A stretch of 64,000 bases of DNA from Desulfuromusa kysingii (GCF_900107645.1 NZ_FNQN01000009.1:1-64000); one strand, 5' to 3'. Shown: positions 44,193-54,042, numbered from the stretch's first letter. Numbers and translations are program-made. The notes: a model not told the origin generated them from the letters alone.

Positions 44193-45124
44193 TGTCAGAT
44201 GATAAAATTATACAGCCGAGTTTGGCGGTAGAGATTGCAGGGCTGAAATTAAAAAACCCGGTGATGCCAGCATCTGGAACTTTTGGCTATGGTGAAGAGT
44301 ATTCCCGTTATCTTGATTTGAACCAGCTTGGGGCGGTTGTGACCAAGGGGATGTCGCTGCATCCGAAAGCGGGGAATAATGTCCCCCGTATCTGCGAGAC
44401 GGTCAGTGGTATGCTCAATGCTATTGGTTTGCAGAATGTTGGTGTTGACGCTTTTCTGGAAGAAAAGATGCCGTTTTTGCAACGCTATGATTGCCCGGTT
44501 ATTGTTAATTTTTTTGGTAATACGCAAGATGAATATGGTGAGGTTGCGGCCCGCTTGGATGATGTTCCGGGTGTCGCCGCCTTGGAGATGAATATCTCTT
44601 GCCCCAATGTTAAACATGGAGGGATTATCTTCGGAACAGATCCCAAAGCCGCATTTGCTGCTATCTCTTTGGTTCGTAAACGAACGTCAAAGCCACTGAT
44701 TGTCAAACTCACCCCTAACGTGACCGATATTCAAGTGACCGCAAGAGCGGCTGAAGATGCTGGGGCGGATGCCTTAAGTCTGATTAATACCCTCACGGGG
44801 ATGGCCGTCGATGTTAAAACCCGCAAGCCACGACTGGCAAATGTGATCGGTGGTCTATCCGGTCCGGCTATCCGGCCGATTGCTGTCCGTTTGGTGCACC
44901 AGGTGGTTCAAGCCGTTCAGATCCCGGTGATCGGCATTGGCGGGATCTCTCGCGCAATGGACGCCTTGGAATTTTTGATCGTCGGGGCGAAAGCTGTTCA
45001 GGTTGGCACGGCTAATTTTGTTGATCCCAATGCCATGGCTACGATAATTCGCGGGCTGGAAGAGTTTTGCCGGGATGAGGGAGTCGCCGACATTAATGAT
45101 TTGATTGGGTCGCTGGAACTCTAG
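44189..45124 (+). CDS. pyrD: Dihydroorotate dehydrogenase, class 1B catalytic subunit
   Basis: The 311-residue FMN barrel has NPVMPASGTFGYGEEY, AIGLQNVGVDAF, EMNISCPNVKHGG with the catalytic Cys, KLTPNVTDI, and GIGGISRAMDALEFLIVGA. Class 1B enzymes work with PyrK, encoded just upstream, in a cytoplasmic complex for pyrimidine synthesis. Confidence 0.95.
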   Translation: MMSDDKIIQPSLAVEIAGLKLKNPVMPASGTFGYGEEYSRYLDLNQLGAVVTKGMSLHPKAGNNVPRICETVSGMLNAIGLQNVGVDAFLEEKMPFLQRYDCPVIVNFFGNTQDEYGEVAARLDDVPGVAALEMNISCPNVKHGGIIFGTDPKAAFAAISLVRKRTSKPLIVKLTPNVTDIQVTARAAEDAGADALSLINTLTGMAVDVKTRKPRLANVIGGLSGPAIRPIAVRLVHQVVQAVQIPVIGIGGISRAMDALEFLIVGAKAVQVGTANFVDPNAMATIIRGLEEFCRDEGVADINDLIGSLEL

Positions 45125-45173
45125 TTTTGTGGCTTTAATCGCCTTACCCTGTTTTCTGTGAGTTTCTGTTTAT

Positions 45174-47819
45174 ATGGATGTAATTGCTACCCACGTAAAT
45201 GCTGATTTTGATGCCTTGGGATCCATGATCGCGGCCAAGAGACTTTATCCGGACGCCGTTCTGGTTTTTCCTGGAGGGCAGGAGCGTGGGCTGCGCGATT
45301 TCTTGCTGCACAGTACTCTCTATGCCTACGGGATGAAAAAGATCAGTGATATTGAACTCTCGGAGGTCACCAGGTTGATCCTGGTTGATGTGCGCAGCGC
45401 GGCGCGGATTGGCAAATTTGCGGATATTGTCCATAATCCTAATCTTGAAATCCATATTTACGACCACCATCCGCTTGATGAACATACCATCCGCGGTCAG
45501 TTGGAATTTATCCAGGAGGTTGGCGCGACAACAACGATCATAACCCAGCTTTTCATAAAACGGGGGATCGTCCCAACAGCCGATGAAGCAACGATGATGA
45601 TGCTTGGATTATATGAGGATACCGGTCATCTACTTTTTTCTGGAACCACTCCCGAGGATTTTCAATCCGCCGCATTTTTGCTCCGCAATGGTGCTAATCT
45701 GAATACCGTAGCTGACTTTCTGGTCCGGGAGATGACGTCTGAACAGGTCGATCTGCTCAGTGAATTGTTGAAGTCCTGCGAAAAAATCGTTGTCAATGGT
45801 GTCGAAATTACGCTAGCTACGGCGACGGTCAATGACTATGTCGGTGATATCTCCAGTCTGGTACATAAGCTTCAAGATATTGAAAACCTTAACGTCTTGA
45901 TTGTTGCCGTGCGTATGGAAGATCAGATTTTCATGGTGGGACGTTCTCGTGTGCCTGAAATGCATGTTGGCGAGTTGTTTCAGGAATTTGGCGGCGGGGG
46001 GCATGCTTTTGCCGCATCGGCCACCGTCCGCGATATGCCGCTGGCGCAGTTACTTGATCGGATGGAGCGATTGATCCGGCAACATGTGCGCTCCCATTTT
46101 CAGGCCAGCGATCTGATGTCGTCACCGGTCAAAGTTCTCACTAGCAACTCTACGGTAGGGGCCGCTCGGGAGTTGATGACGCGGTTCAGCTTTAACGCGA
46201 TTCCCATTGTAGATGACCTGCAACATGTGGTCGGCATTATAACCCGTCAGGTGGTAGAAAAAGCAGCCCACCACAAACTCTTGAAGATGAACGTCAGTGA
46301 AATGATGAATACCGATTTTCAGGTGGTACCATCAACTGCTTCGTTGCTTGAGTTACAGCAGGGGATTATGGAACACAATCAACGCTGTGTCCCTGTTGTT
46401 GATTCAGGAACTCTCGTCGGGGTCATCACTCGCACCGACTTGCTCCGTTATATGTTGGGAGATCGGCAGCTTTCTACAGCAGCAACTAAAGATTTACCCG
46501 GGCGCAGTGGGATGCAATTGAAACGGAAAAATCTGCGACAGTTAATCTCCACCCATCTGCCTGGGTCGGTTAAGGAAATTCTCGCCGAATTCGGAGCGGT
46601 TGCCGATCAACTTGGAATGCAGGCTTACCTCGTCGGTGGATTTGTCCGCGATCTATTGCTGCGTCAGCAAAATCTTGATGTTGATATTGTGGTTGAAGGT
46701 GATGGGATTGCTTTTGCGGAGGCATTTGCAAAAACCACTACGTGCCGGGTGCGGACACACGAAAAATTTGGCACCGCTGTTATCGTCTTCCCCGATGGAT
46801 TCAAGATTGATATCGCTTCTGCCCGCCTTGAGTATTATGACAAGCCTGCAGCTTTGCCGCAGGTCGAGCATGCATCAATTCGCCACGATCTCTATCGTCG
46901 AGATTTTACCATTAACACGTTGACGATTTCTTTAAACCCAGACCATTTCGGACAGATGCTTGATTTCTTTGGTGGCCAACGTGATCTGAAGGATAAGGCT
47001 ATCCGGGTATTGCACAACCTCAGCTTTATTGAGGATCCGACCCGTTTATTCAGAGCTGTCCGTTTTGAACAACGGCTAGGTTTTAAAATCGGTAAGCAGA
47101 CCGAACGTCTGATGCGCAGTGCGGTGCAGCTAAGGTCAGTCAAGCAAATTTCCGGGTTGAGAATTTTACATGAGCTTAAACAAATCCTTGATGAGTCGCG
47201 GGTTGTTGCTGCCTTGGGGCGTCTGGATCAGTTTGATCTGTTAACGTTTATCGATGCTAAATTGCACTTCGACCAGAGTACCGCCAGCTTGTTTGTTGCG
47301 GCCGAACGCGCTAGCAGTTGGTTTGATCTGTTATATACTGGTGAAGCCTATCGGCGCTGGTTGTTATATCTTTTTTGTCTTTTTGATAACCTGTCTAACA
47401 AGGGGGCGGCTAAGGTCAGTCGATGGCTTGGCATGTCACCAGCAGATCATACTTTAGTCCTGGAACAGTTACCGAAAGCAAAAATGTTACTCAAGCGGCT
47501 CAGACATCGGTCGAGCAAGTTGCCTCATCCGCAAAACAGTGAAATCTATTTTTGGTTTGATGGCCTGGCAATCGAGATCATTCTTTATTTGATGGCCTGT
47601 AGTGATCAGGAAAATTTACGCCGCTGGCTATCATTGTATACGACCGAATTACGTAAAGAAAAAATAATATTGAATGGGGATGATCTTATCACTCTGGGTT
47701 TTAAGCCCGGACGCTCTTTTCAGGAGATTTTCATTGCTTTGCTGAAGGCCCGTTTAAATCAAGAAATACAGACGCGGGACGACGAGATTGGATTTGTAAA
47801 AGCAAACTTTCAAGTATAA
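45174..47819 (+). CDS. DHH-CBS-tRNA nucleotidyltransferase fusion (A-adding type)
   Basis: The 881-residue protein has a DHH domain (VNADFDALGSM near 8-18; DHHPLDEH near 96-103), DHHA1 (GGGGHAFAASATV near 275), a pair of CBS domains (about 315-430), and a class II nucleotidyltransferase head (YLVGGFVRDLLL near 485, then LDVDIVVEGDG and the RRDFTINTL block) with RNA-binding helices after it. In lineages that split CCA addition, such fused proteins add the terminal A while another enzyme adds CC. A poly(A) polymerase role cannot be excluded. The partner CC-adding enzyme is not in the window. Confidence 0.88.
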   Translation: MDVIATHVNADFDALGSMIAAKRLYPDAVLVFPGGQERGLRDFLLHSTLYAYGMKKISDIELSEVTRLILVDVRSAARIGKFADIVHNPNLEIHIYDHHPLDEHTIRGQLEFIQEVGATTTIITQLFIKRGIVPTADEATMMMLGLYEDTGHLLFSGTTPEDFQSAAFLLRNGANLNTVADFLVREMTSEQVDLLSELLKSCEKIVVNGVEITLATATVNDYVGDISSLVHKLQDIENLNVLIVAVRMEDQIFMVGRSRVPEMHVGELFQEFGGGGHAFAASATVRDMPLAQLLDRMERLIRQHVRSHFQASDLMSSPVKVLTSNSTVGAARELMTRFSFNAIPIVDDLQHVVGIITRQVVEKAAHHKLLKMNVSEMMNTDFQVVPSTASLLELQQGIMEHNQRCVPVVDSGTLVGVITRTDLLRYMLGDRQLSTAATKDLPGRSGMQLKRKNLRQLISTHLPGSVKEILAEFGAVADQLGMQAYLVGGFVRDLLLRQQNLDVDIVVEGDGIAFAEAFAKTTTCRVRTHEKFGTAVIVFPDGFKIDIASARLEYYDKPAALPQVEHASIRHDLYRRDFTINTLTISLNPDHFGQMLDFFGGQRDLKDKAIRVLHNLSFIEDPTRLFRAVRFEQRLGFKIGKQTERLMRSAVQLRSVKQISGLRILHELKQILDESRVVAALGRLDQFDLLTFIDAKLHFDQSTASLFVAAERASSWFDLLYTGEAYRRWLLYLFCLFDNLSNKGAAKVSRWLGMSPADHTLVLEQLPKAKMLLKRLRHRSSKLPHPQNSEIYFWFDGLAIEIILYLMACSDQENLRRWLSLYTTELRKEKIILNGDDLITLGFKPGRSFQEIFIALLKARLNQEIQTRDDEIGFVKANFQV

Positions 47820-47968
47820 TTATAGTGCCTTTGGTTGACCCCTATAGACATGTCGAATAGGATGTCTTGTTTGTTTTAGTTTTTCTCTTTTGTGTCTGGA
47901 CTTGTTGAGAGAATCCTGTTGTTTTGGATCTCAATCGGTTCAGCTACTATGTTGGAAGCTCACACATA

Positions 47969-48655
47969 ATGGAAGTAATCATTTCCAAAATCGCAATCAT
48001 GCTTGTCCCTGCTCTGTTAGCCATTATTCTGCATGAGGTTGCGCATGGTTACATGGCCGAACGGTTTGGTGACCCAACCGCCCGGTTGTTGGGACGTTTG
48101 ACCTTAAATCCGTTTAAGCATCTTGATCCTATCGGTTCCATTGCCATCTTTATCTTCGGATTTGGCTGGGCGCGACCTGTCCCCGTCAACCCGGGGAATT
48201 TCCGCCGACCGCGTCGTGATATGATTTGGGTTGCGTTGGCGGGACCGGCAACAAACCTGTCCTTAGCCGTTTTTTCTGCGTTATTGCTGCGTGGACTCAG
48301 TCTGATTGACCAGACCTCATTTGGTGGCTGGTCAAGTTACACCCACTTTGTTGCCCCGGTCAAAATGATGGCAGGGTTCAGTCTCTATATTAATGTCCTT
48401 CTGGGGTTGTTTAATCTGATTCCTATACCCCCTTTGGACGGCGGAAGGATCCTTACCGGAATCCTCCCGGAACGCTATGCGAGCTTGATCGGTAAGCTAG
48501 AGCCGTTTGGGTTTGTGTTGATTTTACTCGTGGTTTTCTTTACTGATATCTGGTCGCTTATTCTCGGTCCCGTTATTAACACATTAGTTTTGTTTATGGC
48601 TGGTGATGAATTCCGCATGGTAGAGAAGGCCATGCATTTTCTGTTTAGTCGTTGA
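47969..48655 (+). CDS. Site-2-protease-type M50 metalloprotease
   Basis: The 228-residue membrane protein has the zinc motif HEVAH (HEXXH) in IILHEVAHGYMAERFGD and the second motif NLIPIPPLDGGRI with the Asp ligand, plus an intervening VALAGPATNLSLA. It belongs to the short soluble-domain-free S2P group that cleaves membrane substrates. ATG 47969 with GGAAG is chosen; TTG 47924 is possible. It precedes scpA by 7 bp. Confidence 0.88.
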   Translation: MEVIISKIAIMLVPALLAIILHEVAHGYMAERFGDPTARLLGRLTLNPFKHLDPIGSIAIFIFGFGWARPVPVNPGNFRRPRRDMIWVALAGPATNLSLAVFSALLLRGLSLIDQTSFGGWSSYTHFVAPVKMMAGFSLYINVLLGLFNLIPIPPLDGGRILTGILPERYASLIGKLEPFGFVLILLVVFFTDIWSLILGPVINTLVLFMAGDEFRMVEKAMHFLFSR

Positions 48656-48662
48656 TATCATC

Positions 48663-49427
48663 ATGGCGATAGAAATCCAGCTAGAAAATTTTTCTGGTCC
48701 ACTTGATCTCTTACTGCATTTGATTAAAAGTCATGAGATGGATATTTACGATATCCGTATTGTTGAAATCACCGAACAATATTTGTCCGTTATAGAACAA
48801 ATGCAATATCTCGATCTTGACGTCGCCGGGGAGTTCCTCCTTATGGCGGCGTCACTGATTCATATAAAATCAAGAATGTTGTTGCCTGTTAGCGATGAAG
48901 TTGGTGAAGAGGAAGAAGATCCCCGTGCTGAATTGGTTAAACGGCTTTTAGAGTATCAACGCTACAAAGATGCAGCAGAGGTATTTCAAGAACTCCCGCA
49001 GTTAAATCGGGATATCTTTACCGGACAGTTTCATTCTTCTGATGTGCTCATTGACGAAAGTGAAGAAGATGACGTTGTGGTGGGTCTTTATCAGCTGGCA
49101 GAAGCTTTTTACCAGTTGTTAAAAGAGAAACCACCTGAAGTCTTTCATGAAGTTATTCGTGAATCTCTTTCTGTTGCTGATTACATCGAGCGCATCGCTG
49201 AAAAATTGTTGGAGTATAAACGGCTTAGCTTCAGGGAGATTTTTTCTAAAAAACACACTCGGAGCGAATTGATCGTCACCTTCATTGCCACCTTGGAGAT
49301 GGTGAAAATGCATGTTTTGAACATTGAGCAAGTGGAAGATTTTAGCGAAATATGGTTGGTGTTAGTGGTTTCACCTGAACAATTATCAAAACTGACCCCG
49401 CAAAAGGATTTGCTCAGTTATGGATAA
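48663..49427 (+). CDS. scpA: Segregation and condensation protein A
   Basis: The 254-residue kleisin has FSGPLDLLLHLIKSHEMDIYDI, YLDLDVAGEFLLMAASLIHIKSRMLLP and a C-terminal winged helix (TFIATLEMVKMH). It bridges the SMC heads with ScpB for chromosome organisation. It overlaps scpB by 8 nt. Confidence 0.95.
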   Translation: MAIEIQLENFSGPLDLLLHLIKSHEMDIYDIRIVEITEQYLSVIEQMQYLDLDVAGEFLLMAASLIHIKSRMLLPVSDEVGEEEEDPRAELVKRLLEYQRYKDAAEVFQELPQLNRDIFTGQFHSSDVLIDESEEDDVVVGLYQLAEAFYQLLKEKPPEVFHEVIRESLSVADYIERIAEKLLEYKRLSFREIFSKKHTRSELIVTFIATLEMVKMHVLNIEQVEDFSEIWLVLVVSPEQLSKLTPQKDLLSYG

Positions 49428-49980
49428 TTTGCGAAGACTGGTTGAAGCCCTTATTTTTGCTGCTGATGCTCCCTTATCTGTTGACCGGTTGAGCGTCATT
49501 TTGGAACAACCAAAATCGGTTTTACGACCGATTATCGTCGAACTGCAACAACACTACACCTCTGCTGCTCATGGCTTTTATCTTGCCGAGGTTGCAGGGG
49601 GCTATCAGTTTCGAACCTGTGCTGAATTTGCGCCATCGCTGCGCAAATTGAACCGATCGCGTGCTTCCCGTTTTTCCCGGGCGGCACTTGAAACATTGGC
49701 GATTGTTGCTTATCGGCAACCTGCAACCCGTGCTGAAATTGAATATCTGCGCGGGGTTGATTCTGGCGGTGTGATGAAGACCCTCCTGGATAAAAATCTG
49801 CTGCGTATTCTCGGTAAGAAAGATATCCCCGGACGACCACTGATCTACGGGACCAGTCGACAATTCCTTGAACTTTTTGGTCTGCGTGATTTAAATGATC
49901 TGCCGACATTAAAAGAGTTTTCTGCCTTAGCTCCAGAATTGGCTGAGGCATATCCTTTAAACCCTGACCCGGTAGATTGA
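49420..49980 (+). CDS. scpB: Segregation and condensation protein B
   Basis: The 186-residue double winged-helix protein has VEALIFAADAPLSVDRL, GYQFRTCAEFAP, and LETLAIVAYRQPATRAEIEY followed by RGVDSGGVMKTLL and GRPLIYGTSRQFLELFGL. It binds ScpA. It is followed 4 bp later by the pseudouridine synthase. Confidence 0.96.
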   Translation: MDNLRRLVEALIFAADAPLSVDRLSVILEQPKSVLRPIIVELQQHYTSAAHGFYLAEVAGGYQFRTCAEFAPSLRKLNRSRASRFSRAALETLAIVAYRQPATRAEIEYLRGVDSGGVMKTLLDKNLLRILGKKDIPGRPLIYGTSRQFLELFGLRDLNDLPTLKEFSALAPELAEAYPLNPDPVD

Positions 49981-49984
49981 TTTT

Positions 49985-50695
49985 ATGGCTGAAAGATTAC
50001 AAAAATTAATAGCTAAGGCAGGTCTGGCATCGCGCAGACAGGCAGAGAAGTGGATTGAGGAAGGCAGAGTTAGCGTCAATGGCCATCCGGCTAAATTAGG
50101 TGACCGTGCAGACTTGAGTCATGATCAAGTTCAAGTTGATGGCAAAGATTTAGCCAAGGCGGAGGCGAAATTGACGATCTTGCTTAATAAGCCCCGTGGC
50201 TATGTCTCTACCCTTAAAGATCCTGAAGGGCGCCGGTTGGTCACAGATCTTCTCACTGATGTCCCGACCCGTCTTTTTCCTGTTGGTCGGCTTGATTACA
50301 ACACGGAAGGTTTATTGTTATTGACCAACGATGGGGATCTTGCTTACCGGATCAGTCATCCCAGTCACAATGTTGATAAGACATATTTAGTGAAAGTTCG
50401 TGGACTCTTGTCGGCAAAAATGGTGCAGCGGTTAGAGCAGGGGATTCACCTTGATGAAGGGGTGACGGCGCCGGCAAAGGTTGATAATATCCGCTCGGTT
50501 GGTTCTGGTTGCTGGTTTGAACTGACCATTCATGAGGGTCGCAATCGACAAGTCAGACGGATGTGCGAAGTGCTGGGATTAACCGTTGTCAGGCTCAAGA
50601 GGATTCGTTTGGATTCGCTTGATTTAGTGGGTGTTTCGACCGGACGTTACAGGGTCTTGTCTGCTGATGAAGTCCGAAAGTTGGAGAAAACTTAA
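49985..50695 (+). CDS. rluB: 23S rRNA pseudouridine synthase RluB type
   Basis: The 236-residue protein has an S4 RNA-binding domain (RLQKLIAKAGLASRRQAEKW) and a RsuA-type catalytic domain with the Asp in GRLDYNTEGLLLLTNDG and IHEGRNRQVRRMCEVLG. It is likely RluB (23S position near 2605), based on its scpB neighbourhood; other RsuA-family specificities are possible. Confidence 0.9.
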   Translation: MAERLQKLIAKAGLASRRQAEKWIEEGRVSVNGHPAKLGDRADLSHDQVQVDGKDLAKAEAKLTILLNKPRGYVSTLKDPEGRRLVTDLLTDVPTRLFPVGRLDYNTEGLLLLTNDGDLAYRISHPSHNVDKTYLVKVRGLLSAKMVQRLEQGIHLDEGVTAPAKVDNIRSVGSGCWFELTIHEGRNRQVRRMCEVLGLTVVRLKRIRLDSLDLVGVSTGRYRVLSADEVRKLEKT

Positions 50696-50788
50696 ATAAA
50701 CTATTATTCATTATTGTTCTTTGTTTTTAATGTGTGTTACTCTGTCTTGAGACAATTCTAATAAACTTATTGTTTATTCATAAGTCAG

Positions 50789-50803
50789 TGTCATTACTTG
50801 ACA
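50789..50803. promoter_or_regulatory. TGTCA-N5-TGACA palindrome over a -35-like hexamer
   Basis: TGTCA-TTACT-TGACA lies about 70 bp upstream of the TPR gene. Its right half is part of TTGACA (50798-50803), followed 18 bp later by the weak -10 TATCTT. The same palindrome and spacing occur at 3963-3977. It may be an operator for the TPR-ExeA unit. Confidence 0.32.
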
Positions 50804-50871
50804 CTTAATTGATATTTCGCGTATCTTTCAATACGAAATCTATGTAAATTAGTCAGCTTTAGGGGGCTTTT

Positions 50872-53001
50872 TTGGCAACGAACAAAGACAAACTGCTTGA
50901 GTCGGCGCAGAAAAATTTGAAAAAAAAGCAGGTAGCAAAGGCGATCAAGGATTACGCCAAGATTGTTGAGCTGGATCCTGCCGATGTCCGTTCAAGGCAA
51001 AAACTTGCTGAATTGTACGTACGAACGAACAAAAATACGGAAGCTTATGAACAATATGAGTCGATCGCTAAATATTTTTCCAGTAATGGCTTTTATCTGA
51101 AAGCGATTGCAATCTATAAACAGATGCAACGGCTTGATCCAAGTCAGGTGGCTTTATTTAATCGTCTTGCAGAGCTAAATGAAAAACAGGGTTTACTTGG
51201 TAATGCCATGACCGAGTATCGCAACCTGGTCGACCATTACGGTCGCAATGGGATGATTGCGGATGAGATAAAAACTCTGGAGAAGATGCGTGATCTCGAT
51301 CTGAACAACCTCAACGTTCGGGTTAAGCTTGCAGAAGTTTATGCCAATAACGATCGCAAGGATGAAGGTTATTCCGAGCTTGACTCCGTTCTGGAGATTT
51401 TGAGTGAAAGAGGTGACTTCGACAAGATCCTCAAACTCTATAAGATGTTCCTCCCCCTTTATCCAAAAAATAACAAACTCCAGATGGGGCTTGCCCTGGC
51501 TTTTTATGAAAAGGGCGATTATGGCCGCGGGGTGCAGATTCTCGAGAATTTGTTAAAGGAGAAACCCAGCGATCCTGATTTACTTCGTTTGCTGGGGCGT
51601 GGTTATTCTGACCTTAAAAAGTGGGCTAAATCCTGTGAGATTTATCAACAACTCTTGAGTATGGATCCCACCGATCTCGACACCAGAGAATCGCTGATTC
51701 AATGTGAAATTGATCGCAAACATTTTGATATTGCCCTGACTGAACTTGAAGATTGGAAGGACACCTTCTTCAAAGCTGACCGCTTAGATCGTCTCAAAGA
51801 CTTCTATGAAATTTTAAAAGGAGAACTGGCTGACAATAGAGTTGTCTTGCAGACTTTGGATTCAATCTACGAATTGACCGGAGAGGGAGATAAGCTCTTA
51901 GATATTATATCTGAACAACCGGATGAGCCTGAAGAGATGATCATTGAAGAGACCCTTTCTGATTCCTTGCTGGGATCAGCAGAGGAAGATATCTCCCTTA
52001 CTGATGATGTCTTCGAGCTCTCTGCGGAGACGGATGATCTAACCTTTGATATTGTCGAAGATGAAGCTGTCGATCTGCAGTTGGAATCTGCTCTGGACAG
52101 TAGTTTCACCGGAGAAGTTGCTGACTCTGATGCGGTCATCGAGCTGAATATTGATGACAACATCGATCTCAACCAACCGCAGAATGACGATGTTGACTTT
52201 TCTTTTGATATGGCCGAAGAAGAATCAGAAACATCGACACCAGTCGTTGAGCATAATCTGCAAGCGGACCTGGAGGAGGCAGAATTCTATCTCCAACAGG
52301 GGTTGTATGTTGAGGCAGAAAAACTGTGCCAGGCTATTCTCAAGTATGAGCCTGAATCAGCTGAATGTCGGCAGAAACTTGAAGAGATTGAAGGATTGCT
52401 CCACCGTGAGCAAGAGCCGTCAAGTGGGGAGCCGGTCGCAGCGGCGACAGATCTCGGGGCGGAGAGTTTTTCTGATATTGACTTTAACGCGGGGTTGGAT
52501 AGTCTGATCCCGGATGAAGCGACTGAGAAAAAGATCTTTAAGACCGATGTTGATGAGCAAATTGCTGCCGACGATCTCGAATCCCATTATAACCTTGGCA
52601 TTGCTTATCGGGAAATGGGTTTGCTTGATGATGCTATCAGTGAGTTTGAAAAGGCAGGGATCGAACCTTCCCGTTATGTCGACTGTCAAACCTTGAAGGG
52701 GTTGAGTTATTCGGATAAGGGTGACTATGAAAACGCAGAACTCATGTTTCAACAGGCGCTTGATTTCGCCCATCTTGAGGCGATTCAGAAGCTCAACCTT
52801 GGATATGAGCTCGGTTTGCTTTATGAGCGGGCAGAGCGGTCGAATGATGCTTTAATCAGCTATAAGAATGTTTTTTCACAGGATAGTAACTATCGTGATG
52901 TCCGGGATAAAATTTCTATTTTGAAAAAAACTCTTGGCATTACCGATGATGATTCCAGTGATGGGCCGAGCGGGGGTAATGAGCGAATCTCTTTCCTTTA
53001 A
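50872..53001 (+). CDS. Large tetratricopeptide repeat protein
   Basis: The 709-residue protein has TPR arrays at about 1-300 (AIKDYAKIVELDPADVRSRQ, AIAIYKQMQRLDPSQ, GVQILENLLKEKPSDPDLL) and 460-690, joined by a very acidic linker (about 365-455) rich in Asp, Glu and Ser. No signal peptide. It starts at TTG 50872 behind AGGGGG. It directly precedes the ExeA-like ATPase, with which it may work. FimV- or secretion-related scaffolding is a guess; no function is assigned. Confidence 0.85.
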   Translation: MATNKDKLLESAQKNLKKKQVAKAIKDYAKIVELDPADVRSRQKLAELYVRTNKNTEAYEQYESIAKYFSSNGFYLKAIAIYKQMQRLDPSQVALFNRLAELNEKQGLLGNAMTEYRNLVDHYGRNGMIADEIKTLEKMRDLDLNNLNVRVKLAEVYANNDRKDEGYSELDSVLEILSERGDFDKILKLYKMFLPLYPKNNKLQMGLALAFYEKGDYGRGVQILENLLKEKPSDPDLLRLLGRGYSDLKKWAKSCEIYQQLLSMDPTDLDTRESLIQCEIDRKHFDIALTELEDWKDTFFKADRLDRLKDFYEILKGELADNRVVLQTLDSIYELTGEGDKLLDIISEQPDEPEEMIIEETLSDSLLGSAEEDISLTDDVFELSAETDDLTFDIVEDEAVDLQLESALDSSFTGEVADSDAVIELNIDDNIDLNQPQNDDVDFSFDMAEEESETSTPVVEHNLQADLEEAEFYLQQGLYVEAEKLCQAILKYEPESAECRQKLEEIEGLLHREQEPSSGEPVAAATDLGAESFSDIDFNAGLDSLIPDEATEKKIFKTDVDEQIAADDLESHYNLGIAYREMGLLDDAISEFEKAGIEPSRYVDCQTLKGLSYSDKGDYENAELMFQQALDFAHLEAIQKLNLGYELGLLYERAERSNDALISYKNVFSQDSNYRDVRDKISILKKTLGITDDDSSDGPSGGNERISFL

Positions 53002-53031
53002 TAACACGTTTATTTTTTAGTTGGAGAGATT

Positions 53032-53949
53032 ATGGGGTATACAGATCATTTTAAGTTTGACCGGGAACCATTTTCAAACGCACCTAATGAAAAATTTTAT
53101 TTCGACAGTGATCAACATAACCAGGCCTTGTTGCGGCTGAAATATTCTGTCGATACAGATAAAGGACTCGCTGTCCTCGTTGGTGGAGTGGGAACAGGAA
53201 AGACCACACTAGCTCGGCGTATGTTGGATAACCTCCCTTACGATAAATATGAGTCGTCGCTTCTTGTGATGATTCATTCAGCAATCACTCCAGAATGGAT
53301 TATGTCCCGTATCTGTACACAGTTAGGGGTCAAAAATCCTGACATTAGCCCGCTGAAGATGTTGAAACAACTCTTTGAGCGCCTGCTGGAAATTGAAAAA
53401 GAGGGGCGTAAAGCTGTTGTCTTGATTGATGAAGCACAGATGCTACAAACCCGTGAGCTGATGGAGGAGTTCCGGGGGTTATTGAATCTTGAGATTCCTG
53501 ATAAGAAATTACTTAACATTATCTTTTTTGGTTTACCCGAACTCGACAATGTCATGAAGCTGGATGCTCCTCTGGCTCAACGTGTTGCGTTTAAATATAC
53601 GTTGACTCCCCTTTCTACCCAGGCCACTTTGGCGTACATCAATCACCGACTCCAGGTTGCTAAGTGCGAGGTCTCTCCTTTTCATGAAGATGCTTTGGCT
53701 CTGATCCATCAATTTTCAGGAGGGGTTCCCAGGTTGATCAATACGATTTGTGATAATGCTCTGTTTGAAACCTATCTCCGTCACGCTTCAGAAGTGTCGG
53801 CTGAAATCGTTAATAATGTTGCTGAAGATCTCGGGTTTGTGAGCGTTGGCTTAACTTTGGCACCAGAAGAGGTGTCATCATCTGAACCAGAGCCAGAAGA
53901 TGAGTTTGAGGATATTGAAGTGTTCTTTGAAGGTTTGGAAGAAAAATAA
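53032..53949 (+). CDS. ExeA/GspA-like AAA ATPase
   Basis: The 305-residue protein starts with the family signature YTDHFKFDREPFSNAPNEKF and has Walker A GGVGTGKTTLARRM (about 48-61), Walker B VVLIDEAQML and GGVPRLINTICDNAL. Relatives (ExeA, and ATPases of exopolysaccharide or pilus systems) help build envelope secretin complexes. Here there is no C-terminal peptidoglycan-binding domain or membrane segment, only an acidic tail. Paired with the TPR gene upstream. Confidence 0.87.
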   Translation: MGYTDHFKFDREPFSNAPNEKFYFDSDQHNQALLRLKYSVDTDKGLAVLVGGVGTGKTTLARRMLDNLPYDKYESSLLVMIHSAITPEWIMSRICTQLGVKNPDISPLKMLKQLFERLLEIEKEGRKAVVLIDEAQMLQTRELMEEFRGLLNLEIPDKKLLNIIFFGLPELDNVMKLDAPLAQRVAFKYTLTPLSTQATLAYINHRLQVAKCEVSPFHEDALALIHQFSGGVPRLINTICDNALFETYLRHASEVSAEIVNNVAEDLGFVSVGLTLAPEEVSSSEPEPEDEFEDIEVFFEGLEEK

Positions 53950-54042
53950 TTCAAGGATCAAGAGGGTTGTTTTGTTTCGATAGCGGTCGGGAATTATCTC
54001 GAGCGCTATCTTTTTATCCGTTGGAAAGTCATAATAGCTGCT

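Noticed and set aside
47820-47923. Terminator after the A-adding fusion
   Set aside because: AGACAT/ATGTCT is only a 6-bp stem with a 10-base loop and an interrupted T-rich tail; too weak to call.
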